Shown in pieces: positions 25,865-33,425 of a stretch of 64,000 bases of DNA. Position 1 is the stretch's first letter. Each line of letters starts with the position of its first letter. The translations under genes and the position numbers were made by a program. The stretch is from CAYVBW01 sp964588685 (GTDB taxonomy: Bacteria > Patescibacteriota > Microgenomatia > UBA1400 > PJMF01). The stretch lies in assembly GCA_964588685.1 (NCBI GenBank), contig CAZPQG010000005.1, positions 31,307 through 95,306 of the forward strand, given 5' to 3'. A model generated the notes under the pieces. That model did not search any database, was not told the DNA's origin, and saw only the letters and a list, made by a program, of their open reading frames with translations.

Positions 25865-25938
25865 CAAAGAAGAAGATTTTGTTATTGATTACGTTGCTTT
25901 GCCTTTAATCTTTTTGATTAAATTTTTTTAATTAAAAA

Positions 25939-26637
25939 TTAAAGATCACTTACTAAGGATTTTACTACTTGAGTATATTTTGTTTCTGTATCCTGCTCCT
26001 CATCAGTCTCAATATATCCGGCCATAATCATCTGCATGTCTTGAAAAAGATCAGTTCTGTTTATTTTATCTCCAACTAAATCTTCGTATCTGGTTTGGGT
26101 AGTAGTTACTATTTGATGCTCTTTTCCATCTTTTCTTGATGCCAGCGTTATTCGATTGCCGTCGAGATTTAAGATAGTGCCGATTAAGACTAATTGTGGT
26201 TTTGGTCTAAAATCATTTTCTGTAATAATAATTCTTAAAGGTGTAAAATCATTTTCTTCTTGATAACCTAAAACAATGGCTGAATTTTCAATTTCAATAT
26301 CTCCAACTTCAATGGCTTGATCATTTTTAATAAGTTCTACAGTTTCTGCTAATGAGACAACTTGAGGACCTTTCATATTATTAATTGTGATCGTTTCTTC
26401 AGAAACTCTTTCAACTTGTCCCACAAATCCTCGTTTTGTTTTGCCGTTATCCTGTCCATTGGCCGAATTTTTTTCTTGAACTGCTTTTTCAATTCTATCT
26501 TTTAGTGCTTCGGTTGCAGCAGGGTTTGCTTCGGAGTCTTCATCAGTAGTTTCAGTTTGAGCAAAAATTGTACCGGCGCAAATAAGAGCAGATATACTCA
26601 AAAAAACAAATAGGAGTTTAATTTTAGGGATTAACAT
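25939..26637 (-). CDS. Exported protein with two OB/DUF5666-like beta repeats
   Basis: The 232-residue protein has a signal peptide (about residues 1-26, ending SALICAGTIFAQ), an acidic linker, and two similar beta-rich units: GFVGQVERVSEETITINNMK (about residue 75) and VLIGTILNLDGNRITLASRK (about residue 151). Both have the G-x-V/I-x(5-7)-I-T-(I/L) pattern of small exported OB-like domains. Function is unknown. It lies 30 bases downstream of another exported acidic protein on the same strand, suggesting a two-gene envelope operon. Confidence 0.7.
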   Translation of the reverse strand: MLIPKIKLLFVFLSISALICAGTIFAQTETTDEDSEANPAATEALKDRIEKAVQEKNSANGQDNGKTKRGFVGQVERVSEETITINNMKGPQVVSLAETVELIKNDQAIEVGDIEIENSAIVLGYQEENDFTPLRIIITENDFRPKPQLVLIGTILNLDGNRITLASRKDGKEHQIVTTTQTRYEDLVGDKINRTDLFQDMQMIMAGYIETDEEQDTETKYTQVVKSLVSDL

Positions 26638-26667
26638 TTTTTTATTTAGGGATATTAGCTATTGTTG

Positions 26668-27183
26668 TTAATTAGTTTCTGTTTCTGTTTCTGTTTCTGT
26701 TTCATCATCAACCTCTGCTTCTTCTGTTTCACTTTCTTCTTCCTCAGAAACAGGCATATATTCTTGATCGTAAACAATGACGGTTCTTTTAATGACTTCA
26801 TGTTCGCCTAATTTGTCTATTACATGTATGTGAATAATATTGGCAAAATTTTGTAATTGAACCTCTTTTGAAAAATTGCCTGTTTCATCAGCTTGAGTAA
26901 TGATAGGTTGATCATTGACATAAATAATGACAAATACTCCAGGCGCAGCTTTGCCGGTGACAGTAGTAGATTTTTCTTTAATTACGCTTTCATCAGTCGG
27001 CAAAAATACAGTGGTTCGGCCATTAGATTCTTGAGATTCTTTAGGCTCTGTCTGCTCAAGTTTGTCAATAGTGGCAGCAGTTTGAGTTTTCTCCTCAGTT
27101 TTTTGAGAATAATAGTAGCCATAAGTGATAAATAGGCCCATGGTTAAGCCAATCAGGATGGCAATAATAAATTCTTTTTTCAT
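26668..27183 (-). CDS. Membrane-anchored Ig-like domain protein with Thr-Glu repeat tail
   Basis: The 171-residue protein has an N-terminal anchor (about residues 5-25) and a single Ig-like/Big-type domain (about residues 56-145: TTVFLPTDESVIKEKSTTVT, GKAAPGVFVIIYVNDQPIIT, then IHIHVIDKLGEHE). This beta sandwich is common in bacterial surface proteins. The acidic tail ends in a Thr-Glu dipeptide repeat encoded by a 6-base microsatellite (26675-26703). It is upstream of the OB-repeat exported protein and probably co-transcribed with it. Binding partner unknown. Confidence 0.7.
   Translation of the reverse strand: MKKEFIIAILIGLTMGLFITYGYYYSQKTEEKTQTAATIDKLEQTEPKESQESNGRTTVFLPTDESVIKEKSTTVTGKAAPGVFVIIYVNDQPIITQADETGNFSKEVQLQNFANIIHIHVIDKLGEHEVIKRTVIVYDQEYMPVSEEEESETEEAEVDDETETETETETN
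26675..26703. repeat. Hexanucleotide microsatellite (GTTTCT)
   Basis: Nearly five tandem copies of GTTTCT lie at the 3' end of the 26668-27183 gene and encode a Thr-Glu repeat on the minus strand. Slippage would change tail length without shifting the frame. Confidence 0.85.
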
Positions 27184-27477
27184 TATATTAACTATTATAA
27201 CTCATTCCGATGATTATTTTAACTATTTTGACTTGAATTTAATCTAAAATGACCGACAGCACTTTTAACAGTATCCTTAACATCATTTTTAAGCTGTATT
27301 AATTTGAGACTTTTAAATTTGCAGCAAGCTGCCTGAAATTTATTTAGCAGCAGCTGTTATAATAAAATGGTTGTTAAAATAAAAAATAGTTGATAAAACT
27401 AATTACTACATAAACAAAGACGGAAGCTGTAGGTTGAGCGAATTTATTACTTATTTTTTTACTAAAGAAAGGTAATT

Positions 27478-28140
27478 ATGATTATTAAATATTACGGCCA
27501 CGCCTGCTTCAAACTTAGGGGCACTGATGGGTCAGTTGTTACTGACCCTTATCATGATTTTATTGGCTTTGACTTGCCGAACTTAAGCGCAGATATTGTG
27601 ACAGTGTCGCATGATAATCCGGCTCATAATAATTATGAAGCTATTAATAACACCTCGCGGCGTGAAAGCCCGTTTATTATTGAGAAACCGGGTGAATATC
27701 AAATTCAAAATATTTCCATCTTTGGAGTTAAAGCGTATCAAGATGATAAACAAGGATCATTGAGAGGGGAAAACTATATTTTCAGTCTTTTAGTTGACGG
27801 CCTCAAGGTATGTCATTTAGGGGGCTTAGGTCATAAATTAGATGATAAAAAAGTTGCTGAAATTGGATTGGTTGATATCCTTTTTTTACCTATTGGCGGA
27901 GGGATGACTTTAAATCCTAAAGAGGCAACACAGGTGGCTCGTTCTTTAGAGCCTAACATTGTGATCCCCATGATTCATAAACTGCCTGATCATAATCAAG
28001 AAAATTTTTCAGAATTAAGCTCTTTAGAAGATTTTTACAAAGCTTATGAAGCTGAGCCGAAACCAATCAATAAGCTTAATATCGCCCGCAGCAATTTACC
28101 TGAAGAAATGGAATTAATGGTTCTAAACAAATTTAATTAA
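27478..28140 (+). CDS. Metallo-beta-lactamase-fold protein with broken metal site
   Basis: The 220-residue protein has the layout of UlaG-like MBL hydrolases: IKYYGHACFKLR at the N-terminus, FIIEKPGEYQIQNISIFGV in the middle, VDILFLPIGGGMTLNPKEA and a closing IVIPMIHK. The metal ligands are eroded. The HxHxDH motif is His45-Asp-Asn47-Pro-Ala49-His50, so the second His and the Asp are lost. The later HLGDLGH is HLGGLGH, with Gly116 for the ligand Asp. It is therefore probably catalytically impaired or binds metal differently. AAGGT five bases upstream of the ATG is a good Shine-Dalgarno. It is not clearly linked to a neighbour. Confidence 0.8.
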   Translation: MIIKYYGHACFKLRGTDGSVVTDPYHDFIGFDLPNLSADIVTVSHDNPAHNNYEAINNTSRRESPFIIEKPGEYQIQNISIFGVKAYQDDKQGSLRGENYIFSLLVDGLKVCHLGGLGHKLDDKKVAEIGLVDILFLPIGGGMTLNPKEATQVARSLEPNIVIPMIHKLPDHNQENFSELSSLEDFYKAYEAEPKPINKLNIARSNLPEEMELMVLNKFN

Positions 28141-28250
28141 GCATTAACCAGCTGGCTAAACTCTAATAAAATTCTAGGAAATTTTAACAGCATTAGGCAG
28201 CTAACAGCTCAACCGATAGAATAAAAGTCTTGCATAAGTATTAAAAGTTG

Positions 28251-28339
28251 CTAAACTAAAAATTGCACTATAGTTTAGATATTAATAGTGCTTTTCCTGC
28301 CCGTATGAGGTGATGTCATTTGAAGAGGTTAATCTTCAA
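28251..28339 (+). promoter_or_regulatory. Two perfect inverted repeats upstream of dnaB
   Basis: CTAAACTA (28251-28258) pairs with TAGTTTAG (28271-28278), and TTGAAGA (28320-28326) pairs with TCTTCAA (28333-28339). They lie 80-170 bases before the dnaB ATG and could be an operator, a leader structure or a small RNA; no clear T-run follows. Confidence 0.35.
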
Positions 28340-28418
28340 TCAGTGCTTTATTTAGAGTTATTATTTAGAGTTGCCTTTAATTTATTTTGATTTTAATTTT
28401 TAATTTACTTTTTAACTC

Positions 28419-29723
28419 ATGGATTCAAAAATACCTCCACATGATCTAGAAGCAGAGCGGTCTGTGCTGGCAGCTATTTTAATTGATGACGAAGCTATTA
28501 TTAAAGTGTCTGATTATCTTAACGTAGAAAGTTTTTACGACCGTTCTCATCAGTTAATTTACCAAAGTGCTGTTGAACTTTACGAAGACAGAGAAGCAAT
28601 AGATGTAGTGACTCTAACCAATCAACTTAAAAAAAATGAAGTTTTGCAAAGAGTTGGCGGTGCCAGCGCTATTGCTAAACTGTCTAATTTATTGTCAACA
28701 GCAGCAAATGTTGAAAGTTATGCCAAATTAATCAAAGAACATTTTATTAAGCGGCGTTTAATTAGTATTTCCGGTAATTTGAGTGAACTGGCTTTTGATA
28801 ATAGCAAGACTGCTCAGGAAGCTTTAAACATGGCCGAGGCTAAGGTCTTTAAGGTTTCACAGGCTCATTCTGATCGCGATTTTATTCCTCTTAAAGATAC
28901 TTTAGTTGAAAGTTTTGAAAGATTGGATGAGCTGCAGAAGAGCGGAGGAGACCTGCGCGGAGTGCCGACAGGTTATAAGGATATTGATGATTTGCTGGCC
29001 GGATTGCAGAAGTCAAATTTAATTATTTTAGCAGCGCGGCCGGGCATGGGAAAAACAGCTCTCTCTTTAAATATTGCTCAAAACATTGCAGTCAAATACA
29101 GCAAAAAAGTTGGGTTTTTTTCTCTAGAAATGAGTAAAGAAGAGTTAGTTGACCGTTTGCTAGTGTCACAAGCTGATATTGATGCCTGGAAATTAAAGAC
29201 GGGTAGACTCAATCAACAGGATTTTTTAAAAATATCTGATGCTATGGGGGTCTTGGCTGAAGCTAATTTATTTATTGACGACACTCCCGGTTTGAGCATT
29301 TTTGATATGAGAACTAAAGCTAGAAGATTGATGTCGGAGCAAAATATTGATGTTTTGGTTGTTGATTATTTACAGTTGGCCCATGGACGGACTAAAGATA
29401 ATCGCGTGCAAGAGGTGTCAGAGATATCACAAGGTTTAAAAAATATAGCTAGGGAGTTAAGAGTGCCGGTTTTATCTTTATCTCAACTATCTCGTGCTAT
29501 CGAGAATAGGGGAGAGAAAAGACCTCAATTGTCTGATTTAAGGGAGTCCGGTGCTATTGAGCAGGATGCAGATGTGGTGATGTTTTTGTATCGCAAAGAT
29601 GAAGACATTAGAGAGCAAGTGACATTGAGAGTTTCTAAGCATCGTAATGGTCCGTTGGGTGAGGCTGAGCTTTACTTCAGAGGTGATAGAATCAGATTTT
29701 ATGGGATGGAAGATAGGATGTAA
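28419..29723 (+). CDS. dnaB: Replicative DNA helicase DnaB
   Basis: The hexameric helicase unwinds DNA ahead of the fork. The 434-residue protein has the N-terminal DnaG-interaction domain beginning IPPHDLEAERSVLAAILID and a RecA-like C-terminal domain with Walker A ILAARPGMGKTALSL (about residues 203-217), VGFFSLEMSKEELVDRLL, Walker B VLVVDYLQL, and SQLSRAIENRGEKRPQLSDL with the Arg finger region. FLYRKDE and VSKHRNGPLG complete the family pattern. Length is normal. No intein is present. Confidence 0.97.
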   Translation: MDSKIPPHDLEAERSVLAAILIDDEAIIKVSDYLNVESFYDRSHQLIYQSAVELYEDREAIDVVTLTNQLKKNEVLQRVGGASAIAKLSNLLSTAANVESYAKLIKEHFIKRRLISISGNLSELAFDNSKTAQEALNMAEAKVFKVSQAHSDRDFIPLKDTLVESFERLDELQKSGGDLRGVPTGYKDIDDLLAGLQKSNLIILAARPGMGKTALSLNIAQNIAVKYSKKVGFFSLEMSKEELVDRLLVSQADIDAWKLKTGRLNQQDFLKISDAMGVLAEANLFIDDTPGLSIFDMRTKARRLMSEQNIDVLVVDYLQLAHGRTKDNRVQEVSEISQGLKNIARELRVPVLSLSQLSRAIENRGEKRPQLSDLRESGAIEQDADVVMFLYRKDEDIREQVTLRVSKHRNGPLGEAELYFRGDRIRFYGMEDRM

Positions 29724-29886
29724 TAAAAAATCTTGCACGAGGTTTAATTCAAGAGATTTAAATCAAGATTTTTTGCTGCGATAATTTTTAATGCCAACAA
29801 AGAATTTTCAACTGATAATTTTTATTACTACTGTAAACGAAAAAGTGCTGCGCAGAAAATAAGGTGTTGCAGAGGCTAGGTTGTTG

Positions 29887-30120
29887 TTAACGAGGAGCCA
29901 TCCCAAAGAGAAGGAAAATTAGACTACTTGAAACCGCAATTAAGATGAGGAACGATCCTAAGTATGATTTTGTACCTTGTTTAATTTGATCAGGGTCCGG
30001 ATTGTCGGTAGCTATCAGGATTAAAATTGAAACAATGATCCAGATTAAAGCCCTAAAAACTACTGACCAAGTGTTAGTGACATCAAATAAACTAAAAGCA
30101 ATTGATTTTACAAACTCCAT
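29887..30120 (-). CDS. Small two-helix membrane protein
   Basis: The 77-residue protein has two hydrophobic helices (about residues 20-38 and 52-73) joined by the polar loop TDNPDPDQIKQGTKSY. A short amphipathic N-terminus precedes the first helix. I do not recognise it. The size and hairpin topology recall VirB2/TrbC-like or holin-like small membrane proteins, but no motif settles this. It is isolated between dnaB and tRNA-Leu on the opposite strand. Confidence 0.55.
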   Translation of the reverse strand: MEFVKSIAFSLFDVTNTWSVVFRALIWIIVSILILIATDNPDPDQIKQGTKSYLGSFLILIAVSSSLIFLLFGMAPR

Positions 30121-30258
30121 ATCTTAATAATGCTTTAATTTCTAGTAAAATGCAAGGGTTATTGATAGAATAAAGCTGTAGTTAGTGAAGTTTTAAGGTT
30201 GATAATTAAAATTTTCAGCAGATTATTAATTAATTGTTAGCCTTAGTCGTTATTTTGA

Positions 30259-30344
30259 GCCGCGGTGGCGGAACTGGCAGACGCGTGGGTCTCAAAAACC
30301 CATGAGTTTTAACACTCGTGTGAGTTCGATTCTCACCCGCGGCA
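30259..30344 (+). tRNA. tRNA-Leu (anticodon CAA)
   Basis: The 86 bases form a class II tRNA: acceptor GCCGCGG/CCGCGGC, anticodon stem TGGGT/ACCCA with loop CTCAAAA (anticodon CAA, reads UUG), a long variable arm (GAGT...ACTC region), and T arm GTGAG-TTCGATT-CTCAC. Discriminator A and the long variable arm fit leucine. CCA is not encoded. Confidence 0.95.
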
Positions 30345-30514
30345 CAAAAAAAGATAAACACAGAAATAGATTTAAATAGTGCAACAAGTTGAAGCGCATA
30401 TTGAAACGCATATTGAAACGCATAAACAACTTTAAACACAGTAGTAAGTTTTGATATTTGGCAAGGCGCAATTAGGTTACAATATTAATTAGGTATTTAT
30501 TAACCACATTTTTT

Positions 30515-31327
30515 ATGTTTCCTACGCTTTTAAATATAGGCTCATTTCATTTGCGAACCTTGAGTGTTTTTCAAGCTATAGCTTTTTTTGCCTGCGCTTT
30601 AGTATTTTGGAAAAGAGCAAGAGAAGAAAGCTATTCAGAAGTAAAAGTATTCGACGGCTTTTTAATATCTTTTATTATCGGCTGGCTGAGCGGCAGAGTA
30701 GGGCATATTGTTATTAATTATGATCAATTCGGGTTTGATGTTTTGAAATGGTTGAATGTGGTGCACTATCCGGGCCAGCTGTTGTCGTTTTTTTTATTAG
30801 GCGCCACACTATACCTTTATTTTTATGCAAAAAAAGAAAAATGGGATGCTTTTGAAATTTTGGACTGGTGGGCCCAGGCATTGACAATGGGGTTAATATG
30901 GTTAAATTTGGGCTTTTTTTTCACAGGTATACTTTTCGGTAAAACTACTAACTTGCCTTGGGGAGTAGTTTTTCCGGGCGTTTTTGAACCCCGACATCCG
31001 GTGCAAATATATTATGTCATATTTTTAGTCATACTTTATAAATTTTTAAATTGGCTGGAATTCAACTATCGTACTTTTAGCTGGTATCGCGCCGGTAAGA
31101 AGACTGCTCAAACAGGGTTTTTATTTATTGTTTTTTTATTTAGTTATGGTTTATTTTCATTATTAATGAAATTTTTTCAACCTGCTTTGATTGTGGTTGG
31201 CGAATTTTCATTTGATACTTTGTTTTATTTAGGTTTAATTTTTTTTGCTTTATATTTACTGCTGCTGCGTTCAAATCGATCCTTTTTCTCTGTTAATAAA
31301 AAGAAATTCTTTGCGATTAAAAGATAA
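30515..31327 (+). CDS. Prolipoprotein diacylglyceryl transferase (Lgt)-like membrane protein, signature lost
   Basis: The 270-residue protein has about seven membrane helices and the Lgt-like run LFGKTTNLPWGVVFP, then EPRHPVQIYY (about residues 140-167), with VVHYPGQLLSF earlier at His84. The family signature GRxGNFxNGE should stand just before LFG; here it is LNLGFFFTGI (residues 130-139), so the Arg and Asn known to be essential in E. coli Lgt are absent. It may be an inactive or repurposed paralogue. Its last base overlaps the start of the pseudouridine synthase gene, so the two are translationally coupled. Confidence 0.7.
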   Translation: MFPTLLNIGSFHLRTLSVFQAIAFFACALVFWKRAREESYSEVKVFDGFLISFIIGWLSGRVGHIVINYDQFGFDVLKWLNVVHYPGQLLSFFLLGATLYLYFYAKKEKWDAFEILDWWAQALTMGLIWLNLGFFFTGILFGKTTNLPWGVVFPGVFEPRHPVQIYYVIFLVILYKFLNWLEFNYRTFSWYRAGKKTAQTGFLFIVFLFSYGLFSLLMKFFQPALIVVGEFSFDTLFYLGLIFFALYLLLLRSNRSFFSVNKKKFFAIKR

Positions 31328-32205
31328 TGGTTAAGGCAAGCAATTTTTCTTTACTAGATTCTTCTTTAATTTTTGAAGACAATTTTTTATTGGCCATTAA
31401 TAAGCCGACTGGGATTGTAGTTAACAACTCTGCTACTATTCAGGAACCAACAGTCCAGCACTGGATTTATAAAAAATTAGGGGGAGAGCAGGGGGTAAAA
31501 AAAATAATCGCTGCCAAGAAGCAGTGGGCGAAGCTAGTGCCGTCTGATTTTGACAACAAATTTGGCACACCAAAAGAGATTTTTTTACGCCGGCAGGGAC
31601 TAGTTCATCGGCTTGATAAAGAAACCAGCGGAGTTTTGCTCTTGGCTAAAGATCCGGGAACATTGGTTAATTTAATGAGTCAATTCAAAGCTAGAAAAGT
31701 TAGAAAGAAATACTTAGGTTTAGTGCATGGAAAAATGAAGGTGGATAGCTCTGCTGTTAATGCTGCTATTGCTAGATCTAAGGCCAACCCATTTCAGTTT
31801 AGGGCAGAAATAGACGGCCGAGCTGCCACTACTTATTATCGAGTTATTGACTTTTTCCCCGGCTTAGCAGTCAGCAGAATTAAAGATATTAGCAAGAAAA
31901 ATAGGAATAAAATTATAAAGAATATTAATTCTTATCAACAAGGCTTTTCTTTACTGGAATGTATTCCCAAGACCGGGCGTACCCATCAAATTAGAGTCCA
32001 TTTGGCTCATTTAAACCATTCTATTGTGGCTGACAAGACTTATTCTGGTAAAAAAAGAAGCCGTTTGGATCGACGCTGGTGTCCTCGGCAATTTTTACAT
32101 GCTTGGCAGCTGCAATTTAAGCATCCTCACACCAATAACAAGAAAACTATTAAAGCCGAGCTGCCTTCAGATTTGGCAACAGTGTTGGATTATTTAAAGG
32201 CCTAA
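31327..32205 (+). CDS. RluA-family pseudouridine synthase
   Basis: The enzyme isomerises uridine in rRNA or tRNA. In 292 residues the catalytic motif GLVHRLDKETSGVLLLAK (Asp in HRLD, about residue 98) is intact, with INKPTGIVVNN at the start, KKYLGLVHGKM, and the late GRTHQIRVHLAHLNHSIVAD. No S4 domain precedes the catalytic domain. A Lys-rich insertion (DISKKNRNKIIKNINSY, about residues 185-205) is unusual. The target uridine cannot be told from sequence. The ATG overlaps the Lgt-like stop. Confidence 0.93.
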   Translation: MVKASNFSLLDSSLIFEDNFLLAINKPTGIVVNNSATIQEPTVQHWIYKKLGGEQGVKKIIAAKKQWAKLVPSDFDNKFGTPKEIFLRRQGLVHRLDKETSGVLLLAKDPGTLVNLMSQFKARKVRKKYLGLVHGKMKVDSSAVNAAIARSKANPFQFRAEIDGRAATTYYRVIDFFPGLAVSRIKDISKKNRNKIIKNINSYQQGFSLLECIPKTGRTHQIRVHLAHLNHSIVADKTYSGKKRSRLDRRWCPRQFLHAWQLQFKHPHTNNKKTIKAELPSDLATVLDYLKA

Positions 32206-32215
32206 AGGTTATTGA

Positions 32216-32276
32216 GGCAGCCCGGATTAAGGCAGCCCGGATTAAGGTTGCCGGGATTAAGGTTGCCCGGGCCTAA
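32216..32276. repeat. Four tandem 15-bp GC-rich units
   Basis: GGCAGCCCGGATTAA occurs twice in a row (32216-32230, 32231-32245), followed by GGTTGCCGGGATTAA (32246-32260) and GGTTGCCCGGGCCTAA (32261-32276). The block lies in the short gap between the pseudouridine synthase and endonuclease IV genes and is far richer in G and C than its surroundings. Confidence 0.9.
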
Positions 32277-32338
32277 AAAGGTATTTTTAAGAGCCGGGGG
32301 TAGGCGAGTTGCTGAAGATATCCAACTTTCATCATTTT

Positions 32339-33205
32339 ATGATTGATTTCAAAATTGGGGCGCATGTTTCTATAAAGGGAGGGCTGCATCTTGCTGTAGA
32401 GCGAGCAGCGGCTATAGGTTGTAATTGTATGCAGGTTTTTTCGGGAAATCCTCGGTCATGGCAAAGGTCTATGTTAGCTGACGAAATTGTCAAAAAAATG
32501 TTTGCAAAACAGCAAGAATTAAAGGTAGCGTCAATATTTATTCATGCTTCATATTTAATTAATTTGGCTTCTGATAAACAAGAACTTGTTGCTAAATCTG
32601 TTCGGTCGTTGATCTTTGATTTACGCGTTAATAGTTTGGTAAAAGGTTCGGGAGTGATTGTACATTTAGGCAGCCATCAAGGTAGAGGTTGGGCTGCTGC
32701 TAAAACTCAAGTAAAAGAGGCGATTAATGAAATTTTAGCCCAAACTCCTCAAGATAGTGTTTTGTTGATTGAAAATTCAGCTGGCCAAAAAGGCAAAATT
32801 GCTTCCGATTTGAAGGAAATTAAATGGTTTTTAGATCAATTGCAATCGTCTAGAATCGGTTGGTGTGTCGATACTAGCCATAGTTTTGCTGCCGGTTATC
32901 CATTGGTTAAAAGTTCTGTTTTTAATCAAAAATCAAATAATCAAGATCTGATTAGTACTATTACGGCTCTAAAACTTGACACTGCTCTTAAATGCATTCA
33001 TGTTAACGACAGTAAGACCGCTTTCAATTCAGGCCGGGACCGCCATGAAAATATTGGTGATGGCTTAATTCCCCGCCAAGACTTACGTGGTTTTTTACGG
33101 AATAACTTATTTCGCCATATGCCAATGATTGCTGAAGTGCCGGGTTTAGACGGCACTGGTCCGGATAAAGAAAATATTAAAAGACTCAAGGAGATTGTGA
33201 GTTAA
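32339..33205 (+). CDS. nfo: Deoxyribonuclease IV (endonuclease IV)
   Basis: This AP endonuclease cleaves DNA 5' to abasic sites. The TIM barrel starts FKIGAHVSIKGGLHLAVERA and the three-zinc ligand set is visible: His in IFIHASYLINLAS, His in VIVHLGSHQG, Glu in LLIENSAGQ, Asp and His in WCVDTSHSFAAG, His in IHVNDSK, Asp and His in GRDRHENIGDG, Glu in IAEVPGLDG. A TTG at 32309 would add ten residues, but the ATG at 32339 matches the family N-terminus and is chosen. Length is 288 residues, normal. Confidence 0.95.
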   Translation: MIDFKIGAHVSIKGGLHLAVERAAAIGCNCMQVFSGNPRSWQRSMLADEIVKKMFAKQQELKVASIFIHASYLINLASDKQELVAKSVRSLIFDLRVNSLVKGSGVIVHLGSHQGRGWAAAKTQVKEAINEILAQTPQDSVLLIENSAGQKGKIASDLKEIKWFLDQLQSSRIGWCVDTSHSFAAGYPLVKSSVFNQKSNNQDLISTITALKLDTALKCIHVNDSKTAFNSGRDRHENIGDGLIPRQDLRGFLRNNLFRHMPMIAEVPGLDGTGPDKENIKRLKEIVS

Positions 33206-33271
33206 TAATAATTAGTAATTAATAAGTTGCAAGTTAATGAGAGCCAGTAATTAACAAGTTGCTAAGAAATT

Positions 33272-33299
33272 TTGAATTTTAGACTTTTTATGCTATACT
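33272..33299 (+). promoter_or_regulatory. Promoter of rpsB-tsf
   Basis: TTGAAT (33272-33277) and an extended -10 TGC-TATACT (33291-33299) are separated by 16 bases. The predicted start near 33306 falls just before the first stem of the structured leader. Confidence 0.7.
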
Positions 33300-33310
33300 T
33301 TCATCCTCTG

Positions 33311-33418
33311 CAGGAGATATTATATTATTAATTTAAGCTTGTTTAACTTCTCTCCTGAGTCCTGAATTTAAGTTAAACAAACATTTCCTTGCTTTAATAA
33401 AGCGGGAAAAAACAAGGA
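33311..33418 (+). promoter_or_regulatory. Structured rpsB leader with pseudoknot and sequestered Shine-Dalgarno
   Basis: CAGGAGA (33311-33317) pairs with TCTCCTG (33351-33357). TTGTTTAACTT (33339-33349) pairs over 11 bases with AAGTTAAACAA (33370-33380). These interleave, so they form a pseudoknot or exclude each other. Next, TCCTTG (33386-33391) pairs with CAAGGA (33413-33418), which is the rpsB Shine-Dalgarno, around an inner CTTT/AAAG stem. This layout suits autoregulation by S2; that role is inferred. Confidence 0.6.
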
Positions 33419-33425
33419 CGCTATT

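Noticed and set aside
25728..25931. 67-residue ORF over tRNA-Ala
   Set aside because: It contains the typical in-frame translation of a tRNA gene (GLVAQLARALLSHSRG) and no coding signal outside it.
30230..30439. 69-residue minus-strand ORF over tRNA-Leu
   Set aside because: It is the antisense translation of the tRNA (the RTHTSVKTHGFLRPTRLPVP pattern), a common false gene.
32205..32290. CRISPR array at the 15-bp repeats
   Set aside because: The units are short and contiguous with no spacers, and no cas genes are in the window.
32309..32338. TTG start for endonuclease IV
   Set aside because: The ATG at 32339 gives the family N-terminus; the extra ten residues have no counterpart.
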